From assembly GCF_000350225.1 (NCBI RefSeq), contig NW_005179206.1:42360-106359 (forward strand): a stretch of 64,000 nucleotides of DNA, read 5' to 3'. This DNA comes from Chondrus crispus. Lineage: Eukaryota > Rhodophyta > Florideophyceae > Gigartinales > Gigartinaceae. A model generated the notes under the pieces. That model worked only from the letters and a program-made list of their open reading frames with translations. It did not search any database and was not told the DNA's origin. The first letter of the stretch is position 1. Every line of letters starts with the position of its first letter. Below, piece after piece: positions 44,645-57,882 of this stretch. The translations under genes and the position numbers were made by a program.

Positions 44645-46039
44645 CTCGCTACTCTGCCGGGTGTCGAACCCATCCTTGTCGAGTTTGACATCGTCCAGGC
44701 AAACATCTCGCCTTTGCTGGGCATGGATGTCTTGGACCGAGAGAAGCTCGTCGCCGATACAGTCTTCAACCGACTGGCTCGACGATTGGCAAACGAACTA
44801 GAAGACGGGCGTATGGCCTATGCCCATAAATGGTTCATACCCTCTGTCCGCTCGCCGAGCCGGCACGTGTACGTCCCCTTCGATTGCGGGACACGGAACT
44901 ACTTCACGAAGGCACAGCTCAAAAAGTTGCACAGCCAGTTCTTTCACCCATCCGCCTCTAAGCTCTTCAACTTGCTAAGGAAGGCCCGCCCTGACGATGC
45001 GACGCCAGAGACGCTCCATATTCTTCGGGATATATCGAAGCGCTGTGATCCCTGCCAACGAATCAAGCCTGGACCTACCCGCTTCCGCGTCTCTTTTGGT
45101 ACCGAGAACGCCCGCTTCAACGAGAGGATCATGATGGATACCATGTACATCGACTCCATGCCCATCTTGCATATCATTGACGAGTCGACTCGCTTCTCTG
45201 CAGCCCGCTTCCTCCCCAATGTCAGCACCAAGGCAATCGGGGACACCCTGCTTCGCTGTTGGGCCTCGATATACACCGGTCTTCCCAATCCGATACTGGT
45301 CGACCAAGGCAGCAACCTCGGCAAAAGCGAGTCTTTCGTCTCCCTTGCTGCAAGAGCAAACGTAGAAGTTCAAGGCACGGGAATAGAAGCGCACTCAAGC
45401 CTTGGAATCAGGGAACGGTATCATGAACCAGTCTGTATCACCTTCCGCAAGATGGTGCTCGTATATCCGAACGTGGACAAGACGCTCCTCTTTCAGATGG
45501 CTATCAAGGCCATGAACGACACTCTGGGACCAGAAGGTCTCGTCCCATCGTCCGTCGTCTTCGGAGAACTACCTCGCGTCTACACTGTTTCGGAAACGCC
45601 TCAACCCCGACATACGCTTGGGAAACGTGCCGTGATGGTTCACGCTGCCCGCACTGAGATGCCTCGCATCATGGCTAAGATGCGTGTTGCACGAGGCTTG
45701 CGACACTCTGTGCCACTCGCTGCAAAGCGCGCGTGTGACCCTGGCGATCAAGTCCTAGTCCGGCGTGAGAAAATCGTTAATCACCGCATTGGCAAATGGC
45801 TCGGTCCCTTTACGGTCCTCGGGATGGACGCCAGCAAGAAACTTGTATACATACAGGATGTCAAGGTCGGTGCGGCTCGCCCCTTCAATGTCGCCCAAGT
45901 CAAGCGCTTTATCGCCCCAATGGATGGCGCCCACTTGTTCTTTGCCGACCTTCATCGTGGCCTTTCGCACTTCTCGTCTACGGGTGATGACGATGACTGC
46001 GTTCACTTAACCGAAGACATTCATCCAAAGGACCCCTGA
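44645..46039 (+). CDS. Retroelement integrase ORF with protease tail
   Basis: The frame is open from the first base after the L5 LTR; first ATG at 44723. It begins with a retropepsin C-terminal signature (SPLLGMDVLD). Then come a zinc head HX4H (HSQFFH) and CX2C (CDPC), and the integrase core with D (MMDTMYID), D (LVDQGSN) and E (GIRERYHEP), with 36 residues between the last two. The C-terminal part (GKWLGPFTVLG) is GPY/F-like. There is no RT: the protease tail is joined to integrase within about 75 residues, so either this family has the order protease-integrase or RT has been deleted. The G to R change in GIxERYH is possibly deleterious. It ends shortly before a copia fragment. Confidence 0.8.
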   Translation, partial: LATLPGVEPILVEFDIVQANISPLLGMDVLDREKLVADTVFNRLARRLANELEDGRMAYAHKWFIPSVRSPSRHVYVPFDCGTRNYFTKAQLKKLHSQFFHPSASKLFNLLRKARPDDATPETLHILRDISKRCDPCQRIKPGPTRFRVSFGTENARFNERIMMDTMYIDSMPILHIIDESTRFSAARFLPNVSTKAIGDTLLRCWASIYTGLPNPILVDQGSNLGKSESFVSLAARANVEVQGTGIEAHSSLGIRERYHEPVCITFRKMVLVYPNVDKTLLFQMAIKAMNDTLGPEGLVPSSVVFGELPRVYTVSETPQPRHTLGKRAVMVHAARTEMPRIMAKMRVARGLRHSVPLAAKRACDPGDQVLVRREKIVNHRIGKWLGPFTVLGMDASKKLVYIQDVKVGAARPFNVAQVKRFIAPMDGAHLFFADLHRGLSHFSSTGDDDDCVHLTEDIHPKDP

Positions 46040-46056
46040 GCCACTTCTAGAAGTGC

Positions 46057-47928
46057 GTTTAAACGTTCAGCAACACCGTTTTGTTCAGGGGTGTACGCTG
46101 TTGTGAGTTGGTGCTGCGTACCGTTTAAATCTAAATGCGACTTGAATTCCGTCGACAAGTACTCTCCCCCTCGATCAGTGCGAAGCACCTTTACTTTGCG
46201 ACCAGTGCGGGTTTGAGCCAACTTTTCATACAACTTGTATTTTGCAAACGCCTCAGATTTATTTCTCATCGTGTACAGAACTACCCAGTTCGAGTGATCA
46301 TCTACAAATGTAATGAAGTATCTCGAACCACCAATGGACTGTACTTCGAGCGGACCGCAAACATCAGAATGTACCAAGTCAAGACAGTTCTGTGCTCGAG
46401 ACGATGATCGCTGTTTTGGGATTACTGATCGCGTTGCTTTTCCAAAGACACACGCAGGACAAATGGGAGAGTGATTGTCAGACTTCGGATTCATTGCACT
46501 GATCACATCGCTTTGACGAACGTTGATGCCACTTACCACATTATTGTGAATCATTGATGCGATTCCTTGTACATTAACATGGGCCATGCGTTCATGTAGC
46601 GTCTGCAGGGTAACTACGTGAGCAGAAAAGGTTTCATTCATAACGTCAAGTATGTACAAATCCCCAACTTGACTCGCTGTGGCAACTACAGTTGGTCCTG
46701 CAGTAACGCGGCATTTTTCATTTTCAAATGACACTTGCAAACCCTTTGAAACCATTTGGCTAACAGACAGTAGCGAGTATCCGAAATCAGGTACATGCAA
46801 AACGTCTGACAATTTGCAAGGATGGGGACTACCGTTGACGTTCAACATGAATTCTACCTCGCCGCGACCAGCGACACTAGCTGTAGCATTCGTGCCCATC
46901 TCGACTGATCCAGATTGCATCTGTTCATACGTAACGAACAAAGAGCGATCAAACGTAATGTGAGCGCTGCAACCGGAATCGACAAGCCATGACCTTGCGT
47001 TTGCAGCTTTCTTTTCTGGAGTGGAAGTCAAAAGCAAGCAAGTAAAGTCACTCTTCGCAAAGGCAGCAGTACAATTGTCATCTCGAGAAACGAATGCACT
47101 TGGCTTCAAGCCAGTGTTGCCTGACCGAAACCCATCTGGCGGTGCAGGTCGGCGCCCATTCACGTCCTTGCCCCAGCAACGCGCTGCAATATGCCCATGT
47201 CTATTGCAATTCGTACATTTCATATCGCGTCGAATAGGCATACGATTGACAAGTGCAGGTGCATGTTTTGATGAAGCAGAAGCGGTCTTCATGCTTTCTC
47301 GTTGTTCTTCTTGCAGCAGACGACTCTTCACAAACTCGAGTCAAAACACTTTATCTTCATTGCCAAGTGCGTCAAGAGCAACAATCAGGTTATCGAATCG
47401 TGGAGGCAAGCCATTCAACACAGCCATTGCAATTTCTTTATCGTCAATCTCAACACTCATTGACTGCAATCTGGCAGCAAGTTGCTTCACACAATTGATG
47501 AACACGAGCACTTTCTCGGATGGGAGCATGGATACAGTGTAAAAGTCGCGACGGGCGGAAAGTTTGTTGAGCAAAGTATGACGCTCAAACACATTCAGAA
47601 TTGCTTCCCATGTCTCTTTCGCACTGCTACACCATCGAACATCTTGCAAGTAGTCATCAGAAAGCGTGAGTCCGATGACTGCCTTTGCTTTTGCGTCACC
47701 ACGGATCCATTTTCTCCGGTCATCTGAGGTCGCATTCTCCGGGATATCATCAGAAACGTATTGATCAACATCTCGGAGAGCAAGCAGTAGCTGGATTTTC
47801 TGCTTCCAGATGTAAAAGTTAGATGCGGTCAGCTTCTCGATTCTGACCGATCCAGAGCTTTGGTCATCCATTTCGCCGAATGGATGTACCCTTCGAGTAT
47901 ACAAGGTCTTCTGTTCCGGGATCGCAAG
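46057..47928 (-). pseudogene. copia C3 gag-protease-integrase fragment
   Basis: Minus-strand copia of the C family, ATG at 47871. Gag has an in-frame TGA near 47338 (F-stop-LEFVKSR where C1 has FGIEFVKSR). Zinc knuckle, DSG protease and integrase core are present up to PEQNGVAERLN, where it is abruptly joined to the integrase element at about 46056. On the right its leader is cut by gypsy-2 within GGGATCGCAAG, the same conserved leader block as in C1 and C2. Confidence 0.9.
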
Positions 47929-48596
47929 TGGGGTATAACCCCCCCCTGGGGCTTTATTTTAGATTAGATCAACTCAGAATCGGATCAGTTACTGTAGGGC
48001 TCGATGCTCTACAGTACCATCACGTGTACCCCAAAGTACAGGGGGCGCACGTGTACACGTGTACGCGCGGAACCGACGAGCGCACACACACGTGGACTGT
48101 CAGCCCCGATGGCTGACAGTATTACAGTGTCGAACGACCGCTACAGTACGTCGCTACAGTACATCGGTACTGTACTATTATGATAGGTTATTATGTACAT
48201 TAAATATGGAGGGGACCGGCGGCCGGGAAGGGCGACAAGCACGGACTGGTCACCCACCGACGGTCAAGGTCCGACTTCCCGCTTATTCTAAGGTAGCGCT
48301 CGCTAACTACCTTAGAGCGGCACCGAGCGCGGGTTAAGGACGCGCACGGTACGCCCACGAGTCGGCTCCGCCTCCGCCCGTCGGTACTGGATCGTTACCC
48401 AGTACCGCGCCGGGGCGTCGAGGCGTCGAACCGCTCGCGCGTACTGGCGTCCTCCCCGTTCCCGCTCTACCACGCTACCCGGACCCGCTGCCCAGTGCCG
48501 TTAGCTGGTGTCCTGCTTCACCCCCGTCTTCCCGATCGGACGCGGTCTCCGTCGAACTGTGCATACACCCCTATCGCTGGGGGTGTTTATGCTACA
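47929..48596 (+). repeat. gypsy-2 5' LTR
   Basis: 668 bp, TGGGGTATAACCCC to TATGCTACA. ATTAAATAT near 48199, CTGTCAGCC/GGCTGACAG inverted repeat near 48098-48119, repeated CTACAGTAC units near 48140-48172, and the 3'-end hairpin ACACCCC/GGGGTGT (48565-48586). Confidence 0.9.
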
Positions 48597-48597
48597 G

Positions 48598-48614
48598 TGG
48601 TCTCCCGACCTAGA
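48598..48614 (+). other. Primer binding site of gypsy-2
   Basis: TGGTCTCCCGACCTAGA, identical to the gypsy-1 site and one base after the LTR. Confidence 0.75.
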
Positions 48615-48676
48615 TGGCCCTGGAGTCCGATCTCCGAGAAGAGTTCCTCTTCCCTCCGCGAACCGATCGCGTCGAG

Positions 48677-51246
48677 ATGAGCCAAGAGCTCGAGCCCTCG
48701 ATCCGCTCAGAAGCGACGAATCTGAGTCCGGCCGCTGTGCAGTCCCCATCTGCCCCGTCGGGCGACGGCGACGCAGGTCCTCGTGACGGCCAACCGTCGC
48801 TCGGTTCCTCCGAGGAAAGAGCGGCGGCGATGTTCGAACGCATAACCGAATACATCGAGGAAGTCCGTACTTCCCTTCGGATCGATGTATCGGACCATGT
48901 ATACACTCGATGTATGGCCAAACTCCGCTCCCTGCGTGAAGGGAGGTTCGATCGAGTGACGCAGTCCTTAGAGAATCTCCGAGCACTGATCGACGAGTTA
49001 CACTCGCGGATAGTGCTCGTCGAAGACTCCCGTTTCGCCTCGCCCGGACCGTCCGGGCAAGGTCGCCCTGAGAGGCCGACCTCGGTGAGACGACCCAAGG
49101 ACCGAACCTCTCCGTCCGCAGAGCAATTGGGTGCGTTCGCGCACCTCTCCGCTGAGCTCAACGCCACTCGTCGTCGTGCTCGTGACATGGAACGTACCAT
49201 GGCCGAAGGGCTACCCGGTGCCCCCTCGAGAGGGCCCGGTGGTACCGTACCTCCGAGTGCCGCCGACCCCGAAGGTTGGCGTCCGACTGGTGCCGCTACC
49301 AGTCAGACTACAGAAGGAAGCCGTCCTCCGATAGACGCGAACTTCGCGTCTGAGACCCAAGCCTTGCCGCCTATCGCCGGAAGTAGGCGGCAAGGGGAAC
49401 GCGTATCGTACGCGGACGAGCAAGACCGTGGAGTAGCCACCCGCGGATCCGGAGAACCGATGTTCTCCGTCGATCCCCGCTGGGGCGGCTACCCGCCGGC
49501 AAGTTACGCCGAGCATCCAGGTCCGGTAGACGTCCGCACGCTACCGGTTACCTCCTTCGGCACGCTGGGTCCCGCTGAACCCGGGCTCGAGCCGGTACAT
49601 ACGATGATTCAAGAGTTCAGCGCCGTTGCTGACTATCGTATGTACCGCCTGGATAACACCTCGAGACTCGTTACCTCGGGTGACGCGGGACGGATCGCGA
49701 AGTACGTCCAACGCTGTCGTGGGATCCGTCCCACGATGCCCAGCTTCGACGGTACCGACCCGATCCAGCTGCTGCCGTTTTTGAAGGATATCCGAATCAC
49801 CTTCAATTCGCAACACCTGACCGAAGGTGTTGCGGTACGAGTCCTCGCGCACTTCCTTGAGCGCGACGCGGAGCGCTTGTATACGAGTAATACGATGCAG
49901 GGCCTCCGCGCCGGCCAGCTCCATGACGACGTGATCAGGCCGGGGCTCGTGAATCAATTCTTGAAACGCTACCTCACGGATGACGTGTTAGGTGAAGCGT
50001 ACGACGCTGTCGCTGCGGCGCGACAGCAATCGCATGAGACGGAAAGCACTTTTGCTGACCGACTCGAGACTGCCGCGTTCCGATGCACGGCAGCCTTCTC
50101 CGAACAGTCCCTCGTGCACTACTTCGTGCGGGTACTTGCACCGGCAACCCGTGCCGCATATCCGAAACTGTGCAAAGGCTGCCAGGCAGTCAGAAGACCG
50201 ATCTTCCGACCATCCGCCGTATCGCCACGGCGGAAGGTACAACGTATCGCGCTCGGCGCGGTTTACCTCTGCCAGATTCGAAACCGGCAGGGAGGGCTGG
50301 CAGGACTACGAAGTCCGCCGCGACAAGTTCGCCCGCCTCGACCCTCTATATTGGGGAGGATGAGTGGCAGGCCGACCCTGTCCTCATTACGCAAGGAGCA
50401 GGGCCCGTGGGGGCACGAACACCTTCACCGATGTCGACCGGAACGACATCGAGTTACGCGACCGCGTTCGCGGCCACTCCAAGAGTGTCAAGGGGTACGG
50501 ACCCCCGGGTCGCAGAGCTCGACATATCGAACCGAGATGCAGGAGGCGAAGCGCCTCGCGTACCCCTCCTCACCGATGAGGAGGCGCGGCACGCGGCGAC
50601 CTTCGCCTCAACGGACAGCAGCGCGTACGTGTGCTGGCTATGCCGTACGTACGGGCATGCCATGTACGCGTGCCCGTTCCTGTCGCCGGAACAATGAATG
50701 TTCACGGCGTACAGGAACTACCGCTACCAGATGGAGACGCGCCCAGGTGCGCGTAATCTCCTCCGGCAAGCGGCGGGCGAGGGCCGTCCCCCGCGTCAAG
50801 GTTTCCCGAACCGATCGGGTGGGGGCGCACGCTTCGCCTCCCGTGGAGGCGGGTACCGTCGTAACGAAGTCGATCGTCGGGATCAACCCGCCTACCGGCA
50901 GGCGGACACAAGGTACTCCCGACAAGGAGAAAGGGGGGACCGAGACCGTTCTCCGTTACCCCAACAGGTACAAAATGCAATAATGTACCTACAAGACTGG
51001 GCCGAGAATCCGTACCCTCTACCCACGGAGGGTCACGAAGGAAAGCCGACACGCTTCGTTCCCCATATCCTGCGACGACCGGACGCCGCAGGTCAAGGCC
51101 CGGAAGTACCCGAGTACTTCGCCAAGGCCGCCAAGCCGCACTGGCGGAATCGTCCCGACCCACGCGGCCGGCTACCGGAAGAAGACCTGGCCGTCGATAG
51201 CCAGGAGGTTAGCTCCGATAGCACGGGTAGTTCGACAAAAGGGTAA
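48677..51246 (+). pseudogene. gypsy-2 gag, frameshifted
   Basis: The ATG at 48677 is in the same context as in gypsy-1. Frame is lost at about 50159 by a one-base deletion (shown by comparison with gypsy-1), then resumes in the next frame. An in-frame TGA follows SPEQ at about 50695. The CCHC knuckle CWLCRTYGHAMYAC is intact. The last part ends with STGSSTKG at 51246. Confidence 0.9.
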
Positions 51247-51385
51247 AGACGGTTACGTACACGCGGTCGCGTGAGCCGTCTCTTCCCCACGAACTAGACC
51301 CGACCTCGAGCGCTCGCCAAAGACACGGGGGCATTGTCCGATAATAAATCCCCTGCTACCGGAGGCCAGCACGGGAGCTAATGTA

Positions 51386-54300
51386 ATGCCGATACAGGAG
51401 GGAGCGCACTTCGAGGTTTCCGAAGGCCCGACGTTACGAGGACAAGACACCGGGACAGCCGACGTCCCGGTGAGGCGTAAGGATGGCGACGGGGGCAACG
51501 ACGACCGAAAAGATTCGGTCGACCCCGAGACTCCCGCGAGCCCAAGGTCGCTGGAGAAGGGTCCGTGTCGTACGGACTCGAATAATCCGAAGGGCGTCAT
51601 TAATCCGCGGACGCCCCAAGAAAAGGAGAGAAGGAAACGCAAGCGGGGCCAGCACCGAAATCGAAGGCCCCGGCGGAACGACCTCACCGATAAGGCCGCC
51701 CCGAAGGTTGTCCAGCGTCATTTGCCTTATGACGTCGAAGATTTACAACGTCCTCGGCTCGATAGCCACAGAGGGAAATGCATTTAAACCCCGCACGATC
51801 GCCGTTGATACGTGCTCGGGGTATAATCTGGTGAGGAAGGCCGACCTTCCCCCGGTTGGGCACGTTACGTCGTGCACGACGCACCTCTGCCACGATTGGC
51901 AGGCGCGAATAGCAACCCCCTCAAGCTTTGGGCCGTCGTCCGCCTGGCCGTGAGGTTGAGGAACACGGTGTTCCGAATTTCTTTCGTAGTCGCGGACCAG
52001 CTCGCCGTCCCGGTCCTCCTCGGCACGGCCTTCATCGATAGGAACGTGCGATGTATCGACATCGAAGCTCAACGAATGGAGCTACGCCAAGGCGGTTCCG
52101 TCGCCATCGTCGACGGAAAGGGGGAGTCGACTCCCCCTACCAGGTGACACGGGCGACACACGGGTCGGCCAGACGTACGCGAGGAGGCCCCGCAAGCGAT
52201 CCGAATCGCCCGCTGGGTTACCATCCCCGCGATGTCATAAGCCGGCGTGCGTGTAACAACCGCGGGGAGGGGCCTCGTGTTCCTGGAACCCAAGCCCTCA
52301 CTCGAACACCGACATGGAGTGAGGCTGACGAATGGCGTCGCGGAGGTCCTACCGAATCAGACCTTCGACGCCATCGTCGCGAATTTCTCACGACGACAAA
52401 GGAGGCTCCTGAAGCACACCGTCGTGGGATACGCGAAGCGCAACCCCCTTGGGCTCCTCACTCCCGATCGTAAGGTCGCCGAGGGGATCGCGCACGCGCT
52501 ACACCTGACAGACTTGACCGATCAAGTCGGTGGAGTAGGAGTTGGCCGATCCAACTCCGACGATAAGACCACCGCCGGGGGCAGGGGGATCGACCCGGAC
52601 GAACGGTCACCTTTATGCCAACCGACGGCGAGAAGTACTGTACTCCCCCAGCAAAAGAATCCCGAAAATCCACCGATGGATTGGGAAAAAGAGATTGACC
52701 TGTCATATATCGACGATGACAAACTCCGTGACCACGTACTCGAGATGCACCGTAAGCACTCGAGTCTGTGGAGCGGTGCGCTTGGAACGATCCAAGCCAC
52801 GGAGCACCGCATTTCCCTCGAACCGGGAACGAAACAGATTCGTTCTATGCCCTATCGGAAGGGCCCGGCCATGCGCGAAATGGCCGCGAAGGAGGTCAAC
52901 AAGATGTTGAACTCAAGGGTTATCGAACCCGCGAGCACCGAGTGGGCGTCCCCCGTGGTGCTCGTACCGAAGAAAGACGGCTGTCTTCGGTTCTGCGTGG
53001 ACTACCGGCGTCTCAACGCGAAGACGGCAGCGGATTCGTATCCGCTGCACCGGATGGACGAATGCATCGACTCGTTAGGAGATGCAGCCGTCTTCACCAC
53101 GTTGGACTGCAATTCCGGTTATTGGCAGATCCCGGTCGCTCCGGAAGACCGGGATTAGACCACGTTTACGACGCACATGGGCACGTTTCGCCACTTGCGC
53201 ATGCCGTTTGGACTCAAAGGGGCACCGGCCACCTTCCAACGTGCGCTCGACATAATTTTCTTCGGAGTCCGCTGGAAAATATGCCTCGTCTATCTCGACG
53301 ACGTGATCGTGTTCTCCCGTACGCACGGAGAACACGCCAGGCATCTCGATACCGTCTTGAGCTTACTGCGGAGTTCCGGTATCTCCCTTCAGCTCAAGAA
53401 GTGCAGCTTCTTCCGACCGAAGGTGCACTACCTGGGGCACGTAATCTCCCCAGGCAAGTTGAGCGTGGCTGATACGGCGGCCGACGCTTTCAAGATGTTC
53501 ACGTTCGCGAGGACGTTGACGCAAGTGCGCTAGTTCCTCGGGGCGTGTAACGTATACCGCCGATTCGTTAAGGGGTTCGCTAAGATAGCGCGTCCTCTGA
53601 CCGACATGACGCGCAAGGATTCGGACCCTGACTTCTACAACCCCACGGAGCTGCAACTTCAGGCGTTCGAGAACTTTAAGAAGTGCATGATCGCTCCGCC
53701 GATCCTCGCGTTGCCCCGGCAAGGTCCTCCGTACATGATAGACACCGACGCGAGTGCCTACCAACTCGGCTGCCCCTTACTTCAGAAGCACGAAGAGCCA
53801 AACGACTGGCGCCCCGTGGGATATTGGTTGTACTCACTGTCCGATAGTGAGCGCAACTACAGCGCTACAGAACGCGAGTGCTTCGATGTAGTGTGGGCCG
53901 TCCGTACACTACGGCCGTACGTCGAAGGCACGAAGTTCACCGTACGGACGGACCATGACGCCCTCCGATGGCTCATGTCCCTCACCGAGAGTTCCGGAAG
54001 ACTCACCCGGTGGTGGCTACGTCTGGCTGAATACGATTTCACCATTCAGTACCGCCCCGGACGCTTGCATCAGGTGCCCGGTGCCCTGTCACGACTCGTG
54101 TCGCCGAAGGTCGCCGATGACCCTCGCCCCACCGTCGAGGTGGATGACGATATCCCCACTTTCGACGAGAGCACGACAGTTCCAGACGTATCGAACGAGC
54201 TCGCGGACCACGTTTGTACCACGAGCTGTGATCACCAGGCCGTCCATGTCTTCGTAACGACACGGAATCAAGCCGAAGCCGGAACAAGGTCGCGCGTACG

Positions 54301-55956
54301 GACGCGCGACGAACCGAGAGGCGACGACGAAGCCCCCGCTCTCCAAGGACCCAATTCGTTTTGGGAGGAGAACGACCAGTTCGACGCCGCCGACATCCAG
54401 CGCGCCGAAGACCCCGAGGCGGGCGCGCTCGACTCCCCGGTCGCCTCACCGCAGGACGACCTTCCGGCCCCTCTTACGATAAAGGAGATAGCCGAGGAGC
54501 AACGCGTGGATGACTTCTGCCAAACCGTTTTGGCACGACAGTCAGAGTCCCGGGACTCCGCGTTCTTCGAGGACCACCAAGGGGTGCTCAAACGGAGACA
54601 CCCCTTCGACCCTGATATCGTTCAGGTGGTGGTACCTCGGACGCTCCGCGCAAGGCTCCTTCGCCTGTGCCACAACCCGGCCATCGCGGGGCACCCGGGT
54701 CAGAACCGTATGTACTACGCACTTCGACGCGAGTACTACTGGCCCCACCTGCCTGCAGACGTCGCAGCCACGGTGCGAGGGTTTCGAACCTGCGCGATGA
54801 ACCGGGTCAAGCTGAGAAAACATCTCAACCGATTGAGATTGTTTCCAGCTACGAGGCCCGTCGAGAGCCTCGCGATCGACATCTTGGGGCCGCTCCCCAA
54901 GACGAAGACAGGAAAACGGTTCCTGCTCGTGACTACGGACCGCTTCAGTAAGCTGACGCAAGTCGTGGCGCTCCGCACGATAACCGCATACAGCGTCGCA
55001 GTTGCGTTCTGCCAGTCGTGGGTGTTTAAATACAGCGTCCCGCGCACGTTGCTGTCAGATAACGGACCGCAGTTCAACGCCAAGTTCTTCCACAGCACGT
55101 GCCGTGTTCTGGGGATAAATAATATGTACACATCGGCATACCATGCCCAGACGAACGGGCAAATTGAGCGATAAAACCGAACGATCGCTGCGATGCTACG
55201 CAACTACGTAGGCGAGCATCAAGACGACTGGGACGTGTGCGTGGGGCCGGTTACGTACGCGTATAACTCCGACGTACACCGCATCACCGGCACGACGCCG
55301 TTCGAGCTCGTGCTCAGCAGACCGGAGTTCTCGCTTCGACGACCCGACGGTGACGCCCCCCTGCCGGCAGAGGGGACCAACGCACCGAGTTCCTCAAGAC
55401 CTTGGATTGGACAATCCAGAAGGCGTACGGGAGCCTGCGTCGGACGCAGGCTCGCTACAAGCGCGACTTCGATAAGCGCATACGACGGATCAACTCGCGA
55501 CTCCGTCCGGGAGAGTACGTATACCTCAACCGCACCGACGGGGGGAAGACTTCGAACAAGCTTGCGTCCCCCGCGGTCGGACCCTACCGCGTCCTCGCGA
55601 ACGACCTCCGAACCATCACGATCGATCGTGATGGGGTCATTGAGCGGGTCTCCGCAGACCGCTGCGTATACGCGCCACCGCCGACGGACGCGCCACAGGG
55701 GAGCACAACAACCCCAGCTGACCTTGCCGACAAGGTCAGAGAGGGAACACAGTACGCTGTCGAGCGACTACTGAAGCACCGAGATATGCAAGACAGAACT
55801 ATCGAGTTCCTCATCAAGTGGGCGGATTACGACACGCCCACCTGGACTGTGCGGACTCACGTCCTGGAGGAGTTGGTGTCTCGTTACGCCCAACGCCTCC
55901 GGAGACGCACCGGCATGGACCTCAACTCAAAAGTGAACGCGGACGTTCACGCTTGA
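51386..55956 (+). pseudogene. gypsy-2 pol, many stops and frameshifts
   Basis: Same domain order as gypsy-1. Lesions seen: frameshifts near 51708, 51855 and 55400; stops near 52145, 52240, 53157 (TAG in RT), 53531 (TAG) and 55172 (TAA in integrase). The first cysteine of the integrase CRTC pair is replaced by phenylalanine. The VDTCSG protease motif, YLDD, GPY/F-like segment and chromodomain (IKWADYDTPTW) remain readable. The ATG at 51386 follows gag by 139 bp. Dead. Confidence 0.93.
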
Positions 55957-56831
55957 GGGAGGGGGCCCTAAACCGCTCCTTCGCAGATTAAAACGTCAGG
56001 ATGCACGAGCAGACCGGAAATAGAGGCGTGAAAGGACAGCTGCCCTCATTGGATGGTCACGCGATCGAACGACGCCCGACGTCAAGACGTATTGACGGAC
56101 AGAGCCAGTGCCAGAGGGCGCGACGACGCCGGCACGCAGCCACAAGTCAAGCCAACGAACGGCTTCCGACGTCGCCGACAAGACGCGGGAGCGAAGACAG
56201 CGCGTACTGTCTTACGAAAACAAGACGAAAACAAGCCCTCTCGGATGAAGAGGGGAGACCCTGACGAGACCACGTAGTCGATCGCCGGGGAAGCCACCTC
56301 CCCATTTCGGTAATGGATACACGGAAGACTTTGCATCCTCTGAACCCCGACGCCGCGGGGCCGTAGGACAAAACAAATGGGTCAGCAGATGCCTTCGGCT
56401 ACCAATGCTCCTTCATAATGATTTTCGCTGCTTCCGTGGGCCCCAGGTCGACGGGGTCGTTCTCACCACCTCCGTACCGCCCCGCCGTCTGTGAACACGC
56501 ACAAAACGCGGCGCCGAGGAGAGGCGTTGGGAGATCGTGGTCGAAGCAAGCGGGCGTGGTGCGTTCGAGAATACCGGGAGGGTCGCCTCCAAGGCTCAGG
56601 GCCAGTGCGGACGCGAACGCGCGGATCGCAGAAAATAATGCGCGCGAAGCAAGAGAACGCGTACCCATGCTCAATGTACGGACCAAGTGGGGACGAGGCA
56701 GACAAACTTTGATGCGCAACTATTACCTCGGCGCGGGCTCCTTTCATAACCCCTGCACTCTAAAACTGCGAAAATTGGGAAAATGGCACAACCTTGCCAC
56801 TAAAATAGGTGGCATGACCGCCGTCGGTCAG
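55957..56831. other. gypsy-2 downstream region
   Basis: Begins with the GGGGGCCCT stretch shared with gypsy-1 and then shows no LTR. It ends at the L5 LTR at 56832. Short minus-strand frames exist (for instance 56719-56399) but I see no motif; they may be remnants of an antisense gene or chance. Confidence 0.45.
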
Positions 56832-57882
56832 TGTAGTGCAATACGCACCTGAAAAGGGGGGTAAAAAGAAAGGAAAATATTTGGATATAAAAAATAGTCC
56901 GGGTTGGGGGACACACGTGTGAATAATTGCACCGTTTTAATTTTTAATTATTTTATTTTATTTAGTTAATTAGTCGGCATAAATTTTGCTGACACTACAT
57001 TAGATCTAGGATCTAGCGCCGCGAGCTACTGTACTGGTTCCGGCGGGGCAATATATACCTTAGCCCTCTGACGACGAAGTCAGTAAAGGTAACCCGAGTT
57101 GCCAGAGTTGAATATCGCCTTGGTCGAAGTCCGTCTCTCCCAAGACGCTCCCTTTTACCACAAATTACGTTATCCTTTGCGCTCGGGGGTTCCCCTTTTT
57201 CTTTTTCCTTTATTACCCATACCCTATCCTTTTCTATCTCTACCACTACTTTTCCCTTAATTGTGTTGGTTCCACTGGAGTTGGTTGCGACCGATCCGGT
57301 GTAGGTGTTTTAGCCATCGGTCAACACGTTGTGTAGCGCTGCTACTGTTTCAAGTTCCGTCGGAAGGCTGTTGCAACGACGCCTCCGTCGAAGGTCTTGC
57401 TGTATAACACAGAGTTGGTACCGCCTACCGCGATTGCGATCGCGCTCGTGAGGGTGTTTTCAGCCATCGGGCAGCACGTCGGTAGTAGCGCTGCTACACG
57501 GTTACGATCCCGTCGGGTAGTGCTGAATAAGCCCCCGTCGAAGACCCTGAATTATACCCAAGGTGCTGAAGACGCTCGTCGAGCATTGGCCTTACAACCC
57601 AGCGAACCGCGGTTACATCCTCGTAGACAAGCCCAACCCGCACTCGTCGAGCGCTCAAATCTTCACAAGTCTCTACCACCAATATCCTCCCGGGCCGGGC
57701 ATCTTTCCTTAACCCCCCGTCGGAGTTGAGCTACCGTGGGCCGCAAGCCCACACAAGGGGAAAGGGAGTCTCGAACGCTCCGTAGCGCGTGCCATCGGCA
57801 GCGGTTATTGCTGTTGTTGTTTTTCTTCTTTTTGTTTGACCGTCGGACTGTGTTCGCGGCCTGCCAGGCACATTGCACTACA
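56832..57882 (+). repeat. L5 LTR, copy b (5' LTR)
   Basis: 1051 bp, with a perfect 11-bp terminal inverted repeat TGTAGTGCAAT/ATTGCACTACA. Compared with copy a it has an internal duplication of about 150 bp (near 57300-57560, two GTAGCGCTGCTAC-containing units). A primer site like that of the gypsy elements follows at 57887. Confidence 0.8.

Larger units (their letters stand above)
47929..55956 (+). mobile_element. gypsy-2: decayed chromodomain gypsy
   Basis: Plus-strand relative of gypsy-1 with 5' LTR 47929-48596, primer site 48598-48614, gag and pol. Multiple stops and frameshifts. It inserted into the leader of copia C3. I do not find its 3' LTR: the next gypsy LTR (58111) has its own target duplication and is too diverged to be the partner. 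Confidence 0.92.
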
